A DNA stretch of 64,000 nucleotides, from positions 187,435-251,434 of the forward strand of contig NMRB01000502.1 in assembly GCA_002633025.1 (NCBI GenBank). The letters run 5' to 3'. The notes beneath the pieces are model-generated. The model saw only the letters and a program-made list of their open reading frames with translations, searched no databases and had not been told where the DNA came from. Shown here piece by piece: positions 37,996-51,610 of the stretch. Both the position numbers and the translations under genes were made by a program. The DNA comes from Notospermus geniculatus. Lineage: Eukaryota > Nemertea > Pilidiophora > Heteronemertea > Lineidae. Position 1 is the stretch's first letter. Each line of letters opens with the position of its first letter.

Positions 37996-40395
37996 GAACA
38001 ACTGTCATCTCTGTTAAGCATACCTATGTCCAGAATTTGTGACATCTTCAATCATATATATGGAAAAGGATTTCTAGAATTTATGAAATCAGGTTTTGAC
38101 TTAGATGAAAAAATCCATGTGATTTCCATGAAAATCAAAAATGACAATAGCCATTGAAAGGCAATCCAAATCTGCCGGAGCCATGAACCGAAAACAGCAG
38201 ATCACAAAGGATCAGCATACTTCCTGGACAATTGCTAGGTACCTTGGATTATACCCAATTGACCTTTCATTAATCTCACATCGACACCAAGAAAAGACCT
38301 CGCTATACATCATATCACTTCCTCACAGAGGTCTTCACTCATCAGCTGTGATCATTTCCCATCGCGTTTTCATCATATGCATGATTTTTTGTCATATCTT
38401 CCCTAACAATCCTATGCCAATGACCGAAAGAGAAGCGGTTGTTATTGCCAAGTCATTACTGACTCCTTGTCGGCAGATGTAGATATTATTGTGCACCTGT
38501 CGTGGGGAAACCTGTTTGTCTCATATGATATAGGAGCGGGGACAGCTTGAGATTGAACTGACAGAGTGACATGATATCAACAAGACAACCATTTTCATTA
38601 TGGCAAGCAATTCTTGCCTGATATGAAATGAACATCCTCAGAAGTGATTGCCACGGGGAATGTGAAGTTATGGTAGTTTGATTTGGTCAGGTATTTCGAA
38701 GATGTAGTTCCTGCAACTGGTCATGAAGGCCTGCAGCATGCACTCCAACAATGATCAAGGGACATGCTGTGTATTGGTGGATCATTGCCAAATTCTGCAT
38801 CCAACAACTCAAGAACCACATCATAAAAGAAATGCCTGCTTCTCAATAAATTGGCAGGAAATTGACCTTAGTAGAATCAATTTTTTTCCAACCCTTGATT
38901 TTAATTTGACAGACTGCCGCAAACCCTAACCACACGGAGTCGAATTTACATGGGGTGTGAATTTCATTACATAGATAAGAAAGAAGCAAATTGAATCTCC
39001 AGTTGTTTACCATTAAGTATGGGACTGATTACCATGATAGAGGGAAATGCAGCTGGATCACACTTAAAGCTTGACAGAGTCAATTTATTTGGTCATTCAT
39101 GTTGATATTTCAGGATGTCTTATTGACATCGAAGATGGTAAAACTGTAAATATCAATATAAAGACACCAGTGAAACATGGTGAAGGACACTTTGATATTT
39201 CAACAAGTTCTCTGACTGATTGACGACAGGCTAATTCTCTCGAGCCTCATCAGAATGACACCCAGACAACAAAATCCATTAAATCACCATACAGCATCTG
39301 ATTGGAAGTCAAAATCAACTTGGGGAGCAGGTATTGCCCGATATTCTCTAGTTTCCACTCATTCATCACCCTGTGACAGATCTCCTTTCAGACTATTGGT
39401 ATTCGAATGTCTGATGACCCTACACCAGCTGATGGTTACATGTATGTGCAACTGTTTAGCTGTTCCCAGTTTCAGGGAGAACCTCTCATTTGATCATTGG
39501 TTTGTGGTCTGTAGAAAGTTGGGGTGACCAGAGAAGGTTCCTTTTGAAAAATGGGCTAGTTCCTATTTTAAATATGGCCACTAAAGCCACCATTTTGAAA
39601 TCGGGTTCCATCAATTTCAGTGAGAACCAGTGTCTAACCAAATTGACTCTTTTCCCCACTTCAATCATTCCCTCTAACAAAATAGACCATTAAGATGTCA
39701 TCCACTTTCATGGTCTCGCTCCTCCTTTGTTTGGCCGAGTCCCTCTGTCAGCCAACAGTCTTAACACACCTTGTAATATTCCATGATTTAACAGCCTCAT
39801 CTATCAGAGGTGGTAAATTTACTGCCATTCCCTATTGTTAGCCTACCGCACTTTGTTCAAGTCATAGTGATAATGTATACTTAGTTAGCAAGTAATGACT
39901 CCATTTTCGACGTATTGTCATCAGAGCCCTAATGGTTATCAGCTCTAATGGAAAAACGTGTGCCGCTCATCGATTTGGGTATAAGTATGGCAAGGATAAG
40001 TGGATTAAGTTCAGGTCCGAATGTTTGGCATATCGATCACTGTCCTTCAGTTTTCTGAAGAATAAAACTTCATGAAAAGAATTGCATTGAAGTACAAAAT
40101 TCTGAGGACATATAGGTACATGGACTTTAGTCATAGGCCAATTATCATGCTAAAAAGTCACCCACTCCAAAAAAAGTCATTTCTTCATAAGGCTATGGGA
40201 AGAAAATCTTGATATCTAATGTACATCAGCAACACATGAAACAAACAATTTCACCAGAAGATTAATTGTACAACATGTCTAAGCAAAATATCCACATATT
40301 CTACAAAAACACTGACTTGAGCCTTTTTTAAGGAGAGGCCACACCTATCCTCGTAGCAGATTTCTAAATTCGTCTCAACTGCTATCTGCATGAAA
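37996..40395. other. No gene seen
   Basis: AT-rich with small open frames (for example 38141-38482, +) lacking any motif or splice context. Confidence 0.5.
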
Positions 40396-40593
40396 CACAG
40401 CCCTGAACCACCCGTAAATACTCCAGCTTCACCTTCGCCTTCACCCGAACAAACATTATCAAGTCATCTTCTTCAAAGCAAGGAATCCTTCTCCACTACT
40501 CCATCAAAGTTTACGGCTGCTCAAACAGACTCTTGCGTTTCAATGGAAGTTCGACAACAACACTCATCCCCAAGGTTGTCACAACCTTCCTAA
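40390..40593 (+). CDS. Ser/Pro-rich open frame in duplicated segment, first copy
   Basis: 67-codon frame with its own ATG (MKHSPEPPVN) just outside the duplicated segment, which starts at 40396. Apart from the first residues it encodes the same peptide as 42615-42833. The upstream sequences of the two copies are unrelated, yet both supply an in-frame ATG, which could be coincidence or could mark alternative 5' contexts of one exon. No recognised domain. Confidence 0.22.
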   Translation: MKHSPEPPVNTPASPSPSPEQTLSSHLLQSKESFSTTPSKFTAAQTDSCVSMEVRQQHSSPRLSQPS

Positions 40594-41697
40594 GTTAAGT
40601 GTATGTGGCAAGCGCCACAGCACAAAAACACTCATCTCAATGTTGACTTGCTCGTTCAAGATACAGAAAAAATCCTCACATCTACATTATCCCTGAAAGT
40701 GTTTCCTAATGCCATAAACATAGAAAAACAACCCAAGATGATTATCTGCTCATATTTCGTGACAAATCACATGTTCCATACAAAAGGGGTGGCAACTTCA
40801 TCAATTATTGGTTTCACCGATACTTCTTTGACGTATCACATAGCCGCGGTGTAGCTATCAGAACTGGCCTTGGATTTTCAAACATAGTCAGATTCTGAAC
40901 ACAAATCTTCCCCATCTTTTCCATTGATCCAACAAATCGATTTCTTCATCAGTTAAGCTAAATTTTTCATTGATCTGCAAATGAAGCAAATTCAGTGACC
41001 TGATTTCATCAATCGAGTTTACTTTGATGAAATCAAACAAATACAGGAAGCCAATAAATTGAATCATTGCAGAAGCATAATGCAGCCATTTTTCAATTCA
41101 TGAAGTCATTCACCTTCAGAAACATGATATGCAATTCAATTTACCAGTACTTTCCAGCTGATGTCAGAAGTACTCGATTTCCATTCCGTTTCCTGAGATT
41201 TGATGCTAAAAAGAATGATAAAACATTTTTTCATTTTGAGATTTGATGCTATGATTGTCGAGGGTATCATAGACTCCTTTGATCTTCATTGAGGCTCTAG
41301 GCCCTGATTTTTCCAATATCAGGTGTGCCGTGCTTTAAATTGTCCCTCTTAACCACTACCCTGCGGTAGGATGAACTTAGACAATAATAGGAGGCAAATG
41401 AGATAACGAGAGCAACGATATTACAGACCCTGATTGGGATATGATGCAGCACCCAAAAAACACAGGTTTTTCTCATAAAAGGCTGAACATGCGCCAGGGG
41501 AATTTCAAAATTGCTCATTATAAACAAGGCACATTTTTTTCTGGTTGAGAGAGCAGAAATGAATGCTGCTCACAGAAAATGGATCCGATGTCTTCCCACT
41601 TTTTTTTGCAGCTTTCACATCATCCATATAATGGTTGAATAAATCTCATAGCTGCATGGGTCAATCCCCTCTCACTTCACTGCCAGGAACGAACATA
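40396..41697. repeat. 1302-bp duplication C, copy 1
   Basis: Matches 42636-43937 at a constant offset of 2240, with scattered substitutions and no indels seen. It begins CACAGCCCTGAACC and ends GGAACGAACATA. Confidence 0.95.
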
Positions 41698-41995
41698 ATT
41701 TCCATCGTGAATTCTTATTTTATGACTTAATTACCACTAAATTACATCTTAAACTTTTAGGATGCCTGTTCAGGGCCACAAATTCTTGTTATGGACTTAA
41801 GTACTCCTTATTTACTCCTAACATACATCTTAAAAATATCGGGATTCTTGTAATGGCTTAATAAGCTGTAAATTCTTATTTACACCTTATTTTGGTCTTA
41901 AACTTTGAAAATCATGAAAAAATTCTTTTTGCAGCCTTAATAAGTCATAAACTTCTTATTAAGTCACATTTAAGCAGTACATTTTTGGCAGGGTA
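41698..41995. repeat. Degenerate AT-rich tandem repeats, about 50-65 bp
   Basis: Repeated motifs such as AATTCTTATTT, CTTAATAAG, ACATCTTAAA and CTTATTAAGTCA recur with irregular spacing. Very AT-rich, starting exactly where copy 1 of duplication C ends. Confidence 0.5.
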
Positions 41996-42543
41996 CCATC
42001 ACCAGATTCTGACTTTTCTCATGTTATCAAATTTGAATATCAATTCTCGCCGTGATATGAGCAAATATCATGCGACCGAGCAGGTGCAAACTGAAAATTT
42101 CAGTTGCAATAACATCCTTGGATGAGCTATGATGTTGCGATACCAGTTTCAAGTCACCTACTGTGGCAGATCTCCCGATATGTCAAAATATCAAATATGA
42201 TATATCAACATCATTATGATGCTGACCCTGGAGAATAAATTTGTTGACGCCAGTATCTTGCCAAGGGCCATTAACATAGGGAAGGAACTTGTTACGAGTG
42301 CTCTTCCTGGCCTCGGAGACAAGTTATTCAAAAAACAAAAGTGTGACAGACAAAATCTCAACTTTCGATATATCAATTTCACCATGAACCAGGTATCGGA
42401 GACCTGAAATTTTCATTCCATCTTGTAGCTCAGGTCATGTTACCTGGGGGTAGGTAACATTTCCAGGTCTGTAGCTCTTGCAGGAACAAAGTTACAGGTG
42501 TGACAGACTGAACAGGCAGACAGACACCATGACCAAACACAAT

Positions 42544-42573
42544 ATGGTTTCCGATCTTGAGATCGGAAACCAT
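42544..42573. repeat. Perfect 13-bp hairpin
   Basis: ATGGTTTCCGATC, loop TTGA, then GATCGGAAACCAT. It lies 62 bp before copy 2 of duplication C. A second, 8-bp stem (TGTTACCT / AGGTAACA) lies near 42435-42456. Confidence 0.85.
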
Positions 42574-42614
42574 AATTAAAAGAAATACAAAGTTATTCTG
42601 TGATGCTCCAGTAA

Positions 42615-42833
42615 ATGGCAAGCCCAGAAAAAACCCACAGCCCTGAACCACCCGTAAATACTCCAGCTTCACCTTCGCCTTCACCCGAACAAACATTATC
42701 AAGTCATCTTCTTCAAAGCAAGGAATCATTCTCCACTACTCCATCAAAGTTTACGGCTGCTCAAACAGACTCTTGCGTTTCAATGGAAGTTCGACAACAA
42801 CACTCATCCCCAAGGTTGTCACAACCTTCCTAA
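42615..42833 (+). CDS. Ser/Pro-rich open frame in duplicated segment, second copy
   Basis: 72-codon frame with a genuine ATG. The first residues (MASPEKT) come from unique flank; everything after HSPEPPVN lies in the duplicated 1302-bp segment. It carries an SP-repeat stretch (ASPSPSPEQ) and then a Ser/Gln-rich tail. The only base difference I noticed from the first copy within the shared frame is TCC versus TCA in a Ser codon, which is synonymous. CACAG just before CCC could also be a splice acceptor, making this a terminal exon. I do not recognise it, and it may be a chance frame. Confidence 0.22.
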   Translation: MASPEKTHSPEPPVNTPASPSPSPEQTLSSHLLQSKESFSTTPSKFTAAQTDSCVSMEVRQQHSSPRLSQPS

Positions 42834-43937
42834 GTTAAGTGTATGTGGCAAGTGCCACAGCACAAAAACACTCATCTCAATGTTGACTTGCTCGTTCAAG
42901 ATACAGAAAAAATCCTCACATCTACATTATCCCTGAAAGTGTTTCCTAATGCCATAAACATAGAAAAACAACCCAAGATGATTATCTGCTCATATTTCGT
43001 GACAAATCACATGTTCCATACAAAAGGGGTAGTAACTTCATCAATTATTGGTTTCACCGATACTTCTTTGACGTATCACATAGCCGCGGTGTAGCTATCA
43101 GAACTGGCCTTGGATTTTCAAACATAGTCAGATTCTGAACACAAATCTTCCCCATCTTTCCCATTGATCCAACAAATCGATTTCTTCATCAGTTAAGCTA
43201 AATTTTTCATTGATCTGCAAATGAAGCAAATTCAGTGACCTGATTTCATCAATCGGGTTTACTTTGATGAAATCAAACAAGTACAGGAAGCCAATAAATT
43301 GAATCATTGCAGAAGCATAATGCAGCCATTTTTCAATTCATGAAGTCATTCACCTTCAGAAACATGATATGCAATTCAATTTTCCACTACTTTCCTGCTG
43401 ATGTCAGAAGTACTCGATTTCCATTCCATTTCCTGAGATTTGATGCTAAAAAGAATGATAAAACGTTTTTTCATTTTGAGATTTGATGCTATGATTGTCG
43501 AGGGTATCGTCGACTCCTTTGATCTTCATTGAGGCTCTAGGCCCTGATTTTTCCAATATCAGGTGTGCCGTGCTTTAAATTGTCCCTCTTAACCACTACC
43601 CTGCGGTAGGATGAACTTAGACAATAATAGGAGGCAAATGAGATAACGAGAACAACGATATTACAGACCATGATTGGGATACGATGCAGCACCCAAAAAA
43701 CACAGGTTTTTCTCATAAAAGGCTGAACATGCACCAGGGGAATTTCAAAATTGCTCATTATAAACAAGGCACATTTTTTTCTGGTTGAGAGAGCAGAAAT
43801 GAATGCTGCTCACAGAAAATGGATCCGATGTCTTCCCACTTTTTATTGCAGCTTTCACATCATCCATATAATGGTTGAATAAATCTCATAGCTGCATGGG
43901 TCAATCCCCTCTCACTTCACTGCCAGGAACGAACATA
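42636..43937. repeat. 1302-bp duplication C, copy 2
   Basis: Second copy, separated from the first by 938 bp of unrelated sequence. The flanks differ on both sides. Confidence 0.95.
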
Positions 43938-44154
43938 GAATAAACAAGATCTCTTTTGATGGGAATGTAATTTCCCGATCTCATCGAGCTTGACCAGCAG
44001 GCCGGCTGGTAAAAAATCTTGGCGACAGCATGCTGCAGTCAGGCCAAAGGAGGAATTAAGGGCCATTTCAACTTCCAGGTTCTATCCCCTGAGGAAGAAC
44101 AAAAGTCAGAACATTGGGACAAGTTCCAATGCCAACACTGTAATCACCAATGCT

Positions 44155-44417
44155 GATGAGCCATGATAGCCTAGTGGTCATCACATCCACATAGCCAGCA
44201 CCATGTCCAGGTTCAATTCTATCCTGAGCCATACAGATTGATCATCCCTGGCTTCAGTGTCCATCACATAGTGGGATGAGATACAGTGTACTTTTACACT
44301 GCAAGAACAAGTTGAGGAACATACTCGAGTAGCCTGAGATGGCTTCTTCCACTTCTTACCAGTGCCAATAATGCTTTGGCTTCAGTCCTGATGGAAAGAT
44401 ACAATACAATACAATAT
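44155..44417 (+). mobile_element. tRNA-derived SINE, family 2, with ATACA tail
   Basis: Pol III A box TAGCCTAGTGGT (44167-44178) and B box GGTTCAATTCT (44210-44220) sit 42 bases apart, followed by a roughly 180-bp body and a simple tail (ATACAATACAATACAATA, 44399-44416). No target duplication was identified. The head lacks a closed acceptor stem, so this is not a tRNA gene. Confidence 0.75.
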
Positions 44418-47400
44418 CAATTCTGACAAATGAACCTCACTTTTTTTCCAAATGGCTAGCAAGTGAAGAAAATCCTGATAAAAGGACCCTGTCAGTTTTG
44501 TTCACCCCTCGAGTCATTTGCCACGGGCCTTCAATGTGCCATTGATATCAGGTTTCCTTTTTCCTCAAGGGATCTCTGGTCACTCTTCTTATCTAAAGTG
44601 CGCCATGTTAGACTTTGACAGACCATTGCTGAAAAGGTGGGCAGCAATGTTCCAATGAACAGTGTGGAGTTTTCTGAACCTGCACTGAAGCTCTGCATGA
44701 TGTTTGAACCTCTGTGCGCTAAGAGACTGCATTAAGTGTAAACCGAGCATCACATTGCCAGATATACCACTGCAGCAAATAACAAACGTACGTCTCTGCA
44801 ATATATGAGTAATACAGGTGGGTGATCACATGACAATCTTTTGATAACTCGGCCTCTTTTTGATTTCTGAGGAACAGATTTTTGAGGACACGTGTAGCCA
44901 ATTCCTACCGGGAAGCAACTAAATCTAGAAGGATCAGATGAACACTTGAAACACAATGCACTACCAGAAAGAAAATATTCCTTGGAGAAGAAATATCAAC
45001 TATCTGTGTTATCTCTATGCGTTTTTATATCATCTCGAACAAATTCCCAAGGTATGTTTCGGATCACAAAGGATTTTCGTATTCTTTAAGTTATGATTCG
45101 ATGCAACTGTGTATGGAAGGCACCTTTGTTCACTCAGCAGTCACCTTCTGTAAAGAATCTGCTGGTCAACCTCTGTAGCAGAGGATGGCTATTTCATATT
45201 TAGGACACTTCTTGGACTCAAGGGAACATATGGAGAGCCTTTGAATCTTCACGAACAGAAACCTCTGTGCTTCTCAGGCAAGTTCCAGAACGGGACAGTT
45301 TACTATACTTGTCGAGAAAACTAGCTGAGCTGGTACTTACTCCAATAGGTGTATGGAGAACCTTTGAGACTCTTGATTGCTACACATTTCCTCATCAACG
45401 GAGCAGCCTGTCACGATCTCATCGACAAGCTTTTCCTTTCCATGATTCTGTCCCAGACAGCAAGCAGTCCCACCCACTCCACTGGAACACCCCTCAACCA
45501 CACCCACAGGGAAGACCTAATCACAATCATACGAGTGCACCAACTGCTGAGACTTTTCTTAGGATGAGTTGCCCACACCTTCACCCCGGAAACACGAGCG
45601 GATATTGAATTGGAAACATACCAGATAGCTGACATTTAGGTGATTTATGAATTGCTCCCTCTTAGCTTTGCTTTTTTCCACTACCGCCCGCTGATGCCAA
45701 TTCTAATGACATTATGATGACTGTTGGGTTCCTCTTTGATATATTCCCCGATCAATAATGGTATTAGGCTAACAACTACTTCGGAACCTGGGAAAACCGA
45801 GTCCTTTTTTATTCCATGAAGAGACGCATAACTGTCAGTTCCTAAGAGAAAGAGCTAGCACCTTTTAAGAAATGGCCCAAAGCACCATATGGCTGTCTGG
45901 ATCCGACTCCAGGACATGTTCCAATCTGGGTGTGTGGTGGACGATATCTTACAAGTGAATCTGCCTCCTTCACCAAAATTCGATTTAAGATAATTCAAGT
46001 TTTGATACAGATTTTCTGATGAGAAAATTTCATTGGATCACTCATCAGCAAAAGAACGTAGACTTCACGGAGAGTTTGTGTTGAAGACTTGCAACAAAAA
46101 CGTCGCTTCTTTTTTCACAGTCAAGTCACAAGGATTAATGTTTCATCGCAAGGAACAGCCAGGTGCTGTAACAAAAACAGACTTAATCATTCATGACATA
46201 ATAAATCAATGCAAAATGGGTCTCATTCCCCTCATGTGGTTCCTACAGACACGACAGTGACTACTGAAGAGAGGTGGCAGGGTATCTCCAATAACCTGGT
46301 GGTGGATTCATTCTCGCGACAGCAGCACGGGCAGCACACATCATGAAGTCAACCGCAAGAGTTTATGAGTGGAAAGTAATAGGGACCCGCAATATGAGGA
46401 ATCATATTTTACCAATTTCTTTTTTCAGCACGATGTGGAGAGTCAACACTGTAGTTGCCAAATAAATATTAGGATAGCAAATAGACGTTGCTTGTGCATA
46501 AGGAATAAAACAGGAAAGTAAACAAGACAACAGAAGTTCTCCAATGTTGAGTTGTTAATTTCCATTATCACAGGATATTGAAAGTTTGACAGATCACTTG
46601 GTTGGGGATAAAGGCAATGAGTCAACAACACGGAAAACATAGAATAAAAACAGGTTAAAATGCTCTGCAACACCAATTTCCTGCTCTCAATATATTGATC
46701 AAGTCTGAGAGTTTGTTCGTGGGAGATCATGAAGGAAACAAAAGGACGTAGGGTTCACTGAGTGTCTGCGTTAGACGGCAATACCAGTTAAGGAATGCTT
46801 ATTACTAGAACCCAGTCAGGGTATGGAAATTGTGTTGGAAGGTAGGTGGCTTTTCAAAACCATCATCGACACCATTCCAAGGAATTCTGGTTCACTGCGA
46901 ATCAAGTGGTTACATCCCAAGTTTTTTCCGGAAGGCAAGTGCGCAGTGTTTTAGTGGCTGAGTTAAAGCACCAGAAATAGTCATCGTCATCCATGTATTA
47001 CTGGGCTGTTTGTATATGACTTGATGAAACTTTGATCACAAATATCAGAAATGGCAGAGATCGCACGAGGAGAAACCCGACGGTATTGATCCATAAACAG
47101 TGATATTTCCTTCCAGCAACAGGGCGAGCATTGATATCCTGAACGGTTAACACATCACACGCAATTGTTGTCAATTTATTTGTGATGGTAACGGATTGGG
47201 AGACGGACGTTGTGGATAATTCAATTTCACTTTTACTGGACCCTGGGGCAGAGTTGGGGACAGAAAGTGGCTGAACTATAAACAGAGGTGGCCAAGTTGG
47301 AATATTCTTGTTAGATACATAAAGAGTATTACACAACTGATGTTAAGCAGTGATATTAAAGAATTGGAGAAAAGGTTGAATTCATCAGACAAGGATTTAT

Positions 47401-48488
47401 GTTTCAGGACTAGCAAATTTTATGAGCAATATTAGGTGGCAAAAGGAGGTGATTAGGAGGGTCAAAAGAGTACAATAACGAATTGATCGAATGGTGTGGA
47501 AAACAATTCTAGTTTGTACATAAATTGATTTCCTCAAATTGGACCATCTGGACTATAACTTGAGTAGACGTCAAGTGTGAGATATGATTTCACAGGACTG
47601 ACAAGAGTGCTGCACTTCAGATGGAATACGCTCATTTATGATAACAAGGAGTACAATACTGAATATAAAACAAATTCTTTGGAGAATTTCATTTGACAGA
47701 CTCTGTTGAACTCGAAACAGAAGTTTGTTCCACTACTGCAAGCAATTCTGACTGGGGAATTATTCGTTGAAGAATAAAGTTGATATAACATTTTCTCTGC
47801 AAGAAAAGGATTACTTTAGAAGGCCAAAATGGATCCTTGGAGACAATTGGCTCGAGGAAACCAATCCATTTATGAATACAAGGTAACTGATTTAATAATT
47901 TTTTTAACTTTTTTACAAGTTGCAATCAGATTTCAAAACAGAGAACAACTTCTGAAACGTGTTGGAAAGGTAGATTTGTCTAGAAGAGGATTCTAGAATT
48001 TTTGCCAACATTTACCAATGTTACAGGATTTGGAAACCATGGACTGGCATCACACGGAGGAAGGGCAGCTGACAGACATTGACACCTTGTGGTGAGGCTA
48101 TGAGGACCTAAATGCTGTTACCCCAAGTTTCTGAAGTTCCAACTGGTTTTCATACAGCGGACAGTCATTTCTGCCCGTCTCTTTTCAAAGTAAACAAATC
48201 TGTTTTTTCCCAAAAACATCTTCTATCCTTAATACCCATGAGAGCAGTACTGTACCCTGTGGTTTGTTTTAACCCTTCCCCTGCCAATTTCCACAACTGT
48301 GGTGGATTTGAGTGCACGAGTGCTCACAGGCTGGCAGAAACTTGATATTACGTATTAGAAGTTTCTTGAGGGAGCTATCATGTATGATTCCTTGGACACG
48401 TCTCATCTTTCAATCAAGACAAGAGATAACACACAACCAAAACGTCGAACAAGCCGCCACATCCCCCATTACGTTACAAAGAAGCCAG
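44418..48488. other. No confident gene
   Basis: Apart from the possible exon at 45349-45567, only short unsupported frames (for example 46033-46260 + and 46998-47336 -). No clear repeats. Confidence 0.5.
45349..45567 (+). CDS. Possible exon, unrecognised
   Basis: 72-codon open frame directly after an acceptor-like TGGTACTTACTCCAATAG, ending in TGA at 45565. It reads as a hydrophobic, helical-looking segment (LRLLIATHFLING, LIDKLFLSMILSQ), a Ser/Thr/Pro linker, and a second helix (LITIIRVHQLLRLFLG). Third-position base use looks coding-like, but no family is recognised, no donor site is evident and no neighbouring exon was found. It could be a terminal exon, a gene relic or chance. Confidence 0.2.
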   Translation: MYGEPLRLLIATHFLINGAACHDLIDKLFLSMILSQTASSPTHSTGTPLNHTHREDLITIIRVHQLLRLFLG

Positions 48489-48513
48489 CCCCCCCCCCCA
48501 CACACACACACAC
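48489..48513. repeat. Poly-C / AC microsatellite
   Basis: Eleven C followed by about seven AC units. Confidence 0.9.
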
Positions 48514-51269
48514 CTGCTAATGATAATGCAGCCATTATATGGATCCAACACCTCTTCAAAATTACACATCCATCTCGGCACATTTATCTGATGCCACCGC
48601 CAATTAAAATCAGCATCTCTTTCTCCCTGGAGCAATCCACAGCATAAAAGCTCATTATCTCAAGATTCCAGCACTTTCTCATGATGGGGACATTGGGTTC
48701 TCAACATTTATCTTGATGGCAGATTACACAGTAGAACTCATTTAGTTCTCAGTTTTAATTTGGATTATAATTAATTTTTATACAAGATAATTGGCTAAAG
48801 AAATAATCAAATTGATTTCTAAAGCTTGGGGAAATCAATGAATTCATCACTTTAAAGAATACCTCTCACGGAGAGTGCTCTCGGATTTGGAATTTAATTA
48901 ATGCTACAAGAGACAAGTTCAAACATTTTTGAAATTCAAATACAACTTACTGCATGCTCCCATGTTATAATCAAAATGTTTTTATCCTAAGTTTGTGAGT
49001 TTGAAATACACAACTATGTGCTCAGTAAATGACCGTAGAACCTCTTACATACAGAGGGCACTTTCGTGATGCAAAAAAATCTGCATTCCTCTAATGCAAT
49101 ACCACTGTCCTCGGAAATGTTTTTTATGTAGCAATTTTCTGAACTACATCATTGCACATCAACATGCAGGTGTCAGATGTTGCTGAGAAGTAATAGCAAC
49201 CTCTGATATAGATCCTCATCTATTTCTTTTCTCCATAAGGCCACAGCTACGGAACATCTTTCTGCATCCAAGGCTGGAGTAATTGAAATAGCAGAGTGGT
49301 TATCTGTCTGAAGACAGTGACAAAGGATGCTAGGTTTTGCAAGAAATGCACTCTGCACATAATCATCTGTTAGCATTAGCCTTCCTATTAGCTATCATCT
49401 ATTTTGCTTAAAGACAAGGTACAAATTGACATCTTTTGGCAAGACACCTTTCGCTAATTGTGAGGCAAATGACCTACACCCCAACGAAAATGCAACAAAT
49501 GCATCATTCTGATGCATTACCTCAAATAAGCATCGACTATACCGTAAATATGCACCATTGTTGAGGCACTGATGATGCATGTTTGTACCGATAGCACAGT
49601 AAAGATCAGGTATACCTCATTCATGCATCATGAACATGCACCAGATCTAGCTGCCTCAATCAGCATATCTGATGCATCAAATGTGCTGCAGAAACATGAA
49701 TTCCTGGGCTTTACAACTTACAACATCGGTATTTTAGATGAAAACATATTCCACTCTGAGTTGTAATTTCAATCAAGTGATTTCCTAAATACCAATACAC
49801 TGAACTGATCAAGCTGAGATTCTTTCTAATAAATAGGTATGAAAAACGTACCATCTAAACTAAATGCAATGTGAAAAAATAATCAAGAAAGATAATCACC
49901 AGTCAGGCAAAAACATCATTGGGAATAAATTAGAGAAGAAAACCCCTTGGGCCATGTAGAAATTCATAGGAAGTGCTTTTATGTGAATATTTGATGAAAC
50001 CTTACAAAATCATTTCTGATGGGACTATCAATTTATATGAAAATCATCAGGAGAGCAAAAACAATCTAAAAAACATTCCTAAAACATGAAATGCCCTAGT
50101 TTTTGCAACATTTTTCACAATTCTGTGTTGAGAAAGTACAATCATATATGCAGACCTCATAAAATATGNGATCCTAATGGACAGGAACCATTGCGGTATT
50201 AGGATTACTTGTAACCAAACACAAGGATTTCACACACATATTTTCCATTTACAAGGTTCTTTGGATCAACGAGACAATGCCAGAGTGATTCTTCACAACA
50301 TCTTTTGCTCTTAAAAGGCAACAAGTTGCTGAACTCTGGATACCACCAGTGAAACCAATAATCTGTAGAATGTTTGTGGCTTCTTCTCATTGTTTCAACT
50401 TCCAAAGGGATTATCCATCTGTCATTTAATTCTAGTGAGGTTTAATCCAGGATCTATAGACCTTGTCACTTTTACCATCAGCCTTGAAAAACAAGATGTC
50501 AATTTGGTATGGCACGTGGTCAGCATCAAGTGCTGGCACTCAGCAATAATCTGCTATGTCCATCATGCCATTCCCTTCAATGCCAATAAAACCACTGCAA
50601 AGGTTACTTGGATCAATTCTTGACGTGACTGAAAATAATGACCTGCCAGTTCGAAACATTTGAGTTGCAGACTGCGAGATCACCACTCTATTTGTAATCC
50701 TACAGAGTTTTGTTCACCACGGTGGCCGTCAGCTAATAAGAAATAATGTGGCATCATAACCCCGTATAGATGGTCACACAAGGGTATGACCCCATGGGAT
50801 GCAATCAGTTTTCATTTAGGCCTGCCGAGCACCGACATTAATCAAGACATAACTACCTCTACGGGGAAGACACAGCGATAAAATGCCAATCAATCAGCCA
50901 AAAAAGAAGAAACTTGGGACTAAGAACATCATGGCTGAATGCAGTTTTGTTGGTGGAGTAGCGCTGATAATGATGGTCTACCCCTCCCAGTCTTGAATCA
51001 TTAGTGTCAAGTCTTGCACAAAGTGCAATGGTGCATCGATCTTCGTCACGTAATAAGTTTTAGTAAGGTTCAGATGTACGAAAAGAGTCATGAAAAAGGA
51101 GAGTGATGTGGGCACAAAGAATTTTTTAGCTGAATTTGAGTTTCGTTGCTGTATTCATAGTTGAATCCCTGTAATATCCGTATCCGACTGTTGTTAAATT
51201 ACACACTTCGTTCCAACGAAGCTTGTTAACCTGAGTCCTGATTTCATATTACAACTGGCGCTGATGATT
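48514..51269. other. No gene seen; region upstream of GPCR copy 2
   Basis: Should contain the upstream exon or promoter of the receptor gene, but none was recognised. A single N lies at 50169 without an adjacent duplication. Confidence 0.45.
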
Positions 51270-51610
51270 GTAGTGGCCATCTGATTTCAGATCTTGAGAT
51301 TTTGGAAACCACTTTTAGATACTGGCCATTGATATCAGATCTTGAGATTTTGGAAACCGCTTTTAGATACTGGCCATTGATATCAGATCCTGAGATTTTG
51401 GAAACCGCTTTTAGATACTGGCCATTGATATCAGATCTTGAGATTTTGGAAACTTTTTTTTAGATACTGGCCATTGATATCAGATCTCGAGATTTTAGAA
51501 ACTTTTTTTTAGATACTGGCCATTGATATCAGATCTCGAGATTTTGGAAACTGCTTTTAGATACTGGCCATTGATATCAGATCCTGAAATTTTGGAAACT
51601 TTTTTTTTAC
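51270..51610. repeat. 48-49-bp minisatellite in the presumed intron before GPCR copy 2
   Basis: The anchor GAGATTTTGGAAAC (or a close variant) starts at 51296, 51344, 51392, 51440, 51489, 51538 and 51586. Each unit includes TTTTAGATACTGGCCATTGA followed by TATCAGATCT, giving the palindromes GATATC and AGATCT. The array ends about 85 bases before the splice acceptor at 51694. Confidence 0.92.

Noticed and set aside
41297-41527. Minus-strand frame present in both copies of duplication C
   Set aside because: Preserved only because the copies are nearly identical. It has no motif and changes are not biased to synonymous sites.
44155-44230. Functional tRNA gene
   Set aside because: A and B boxes are present but there is no paired acceptor stem, and the sequence continues into a SINE body with a simple-repeat tail. 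The same applies near 59850-59922 and 6754-6811.
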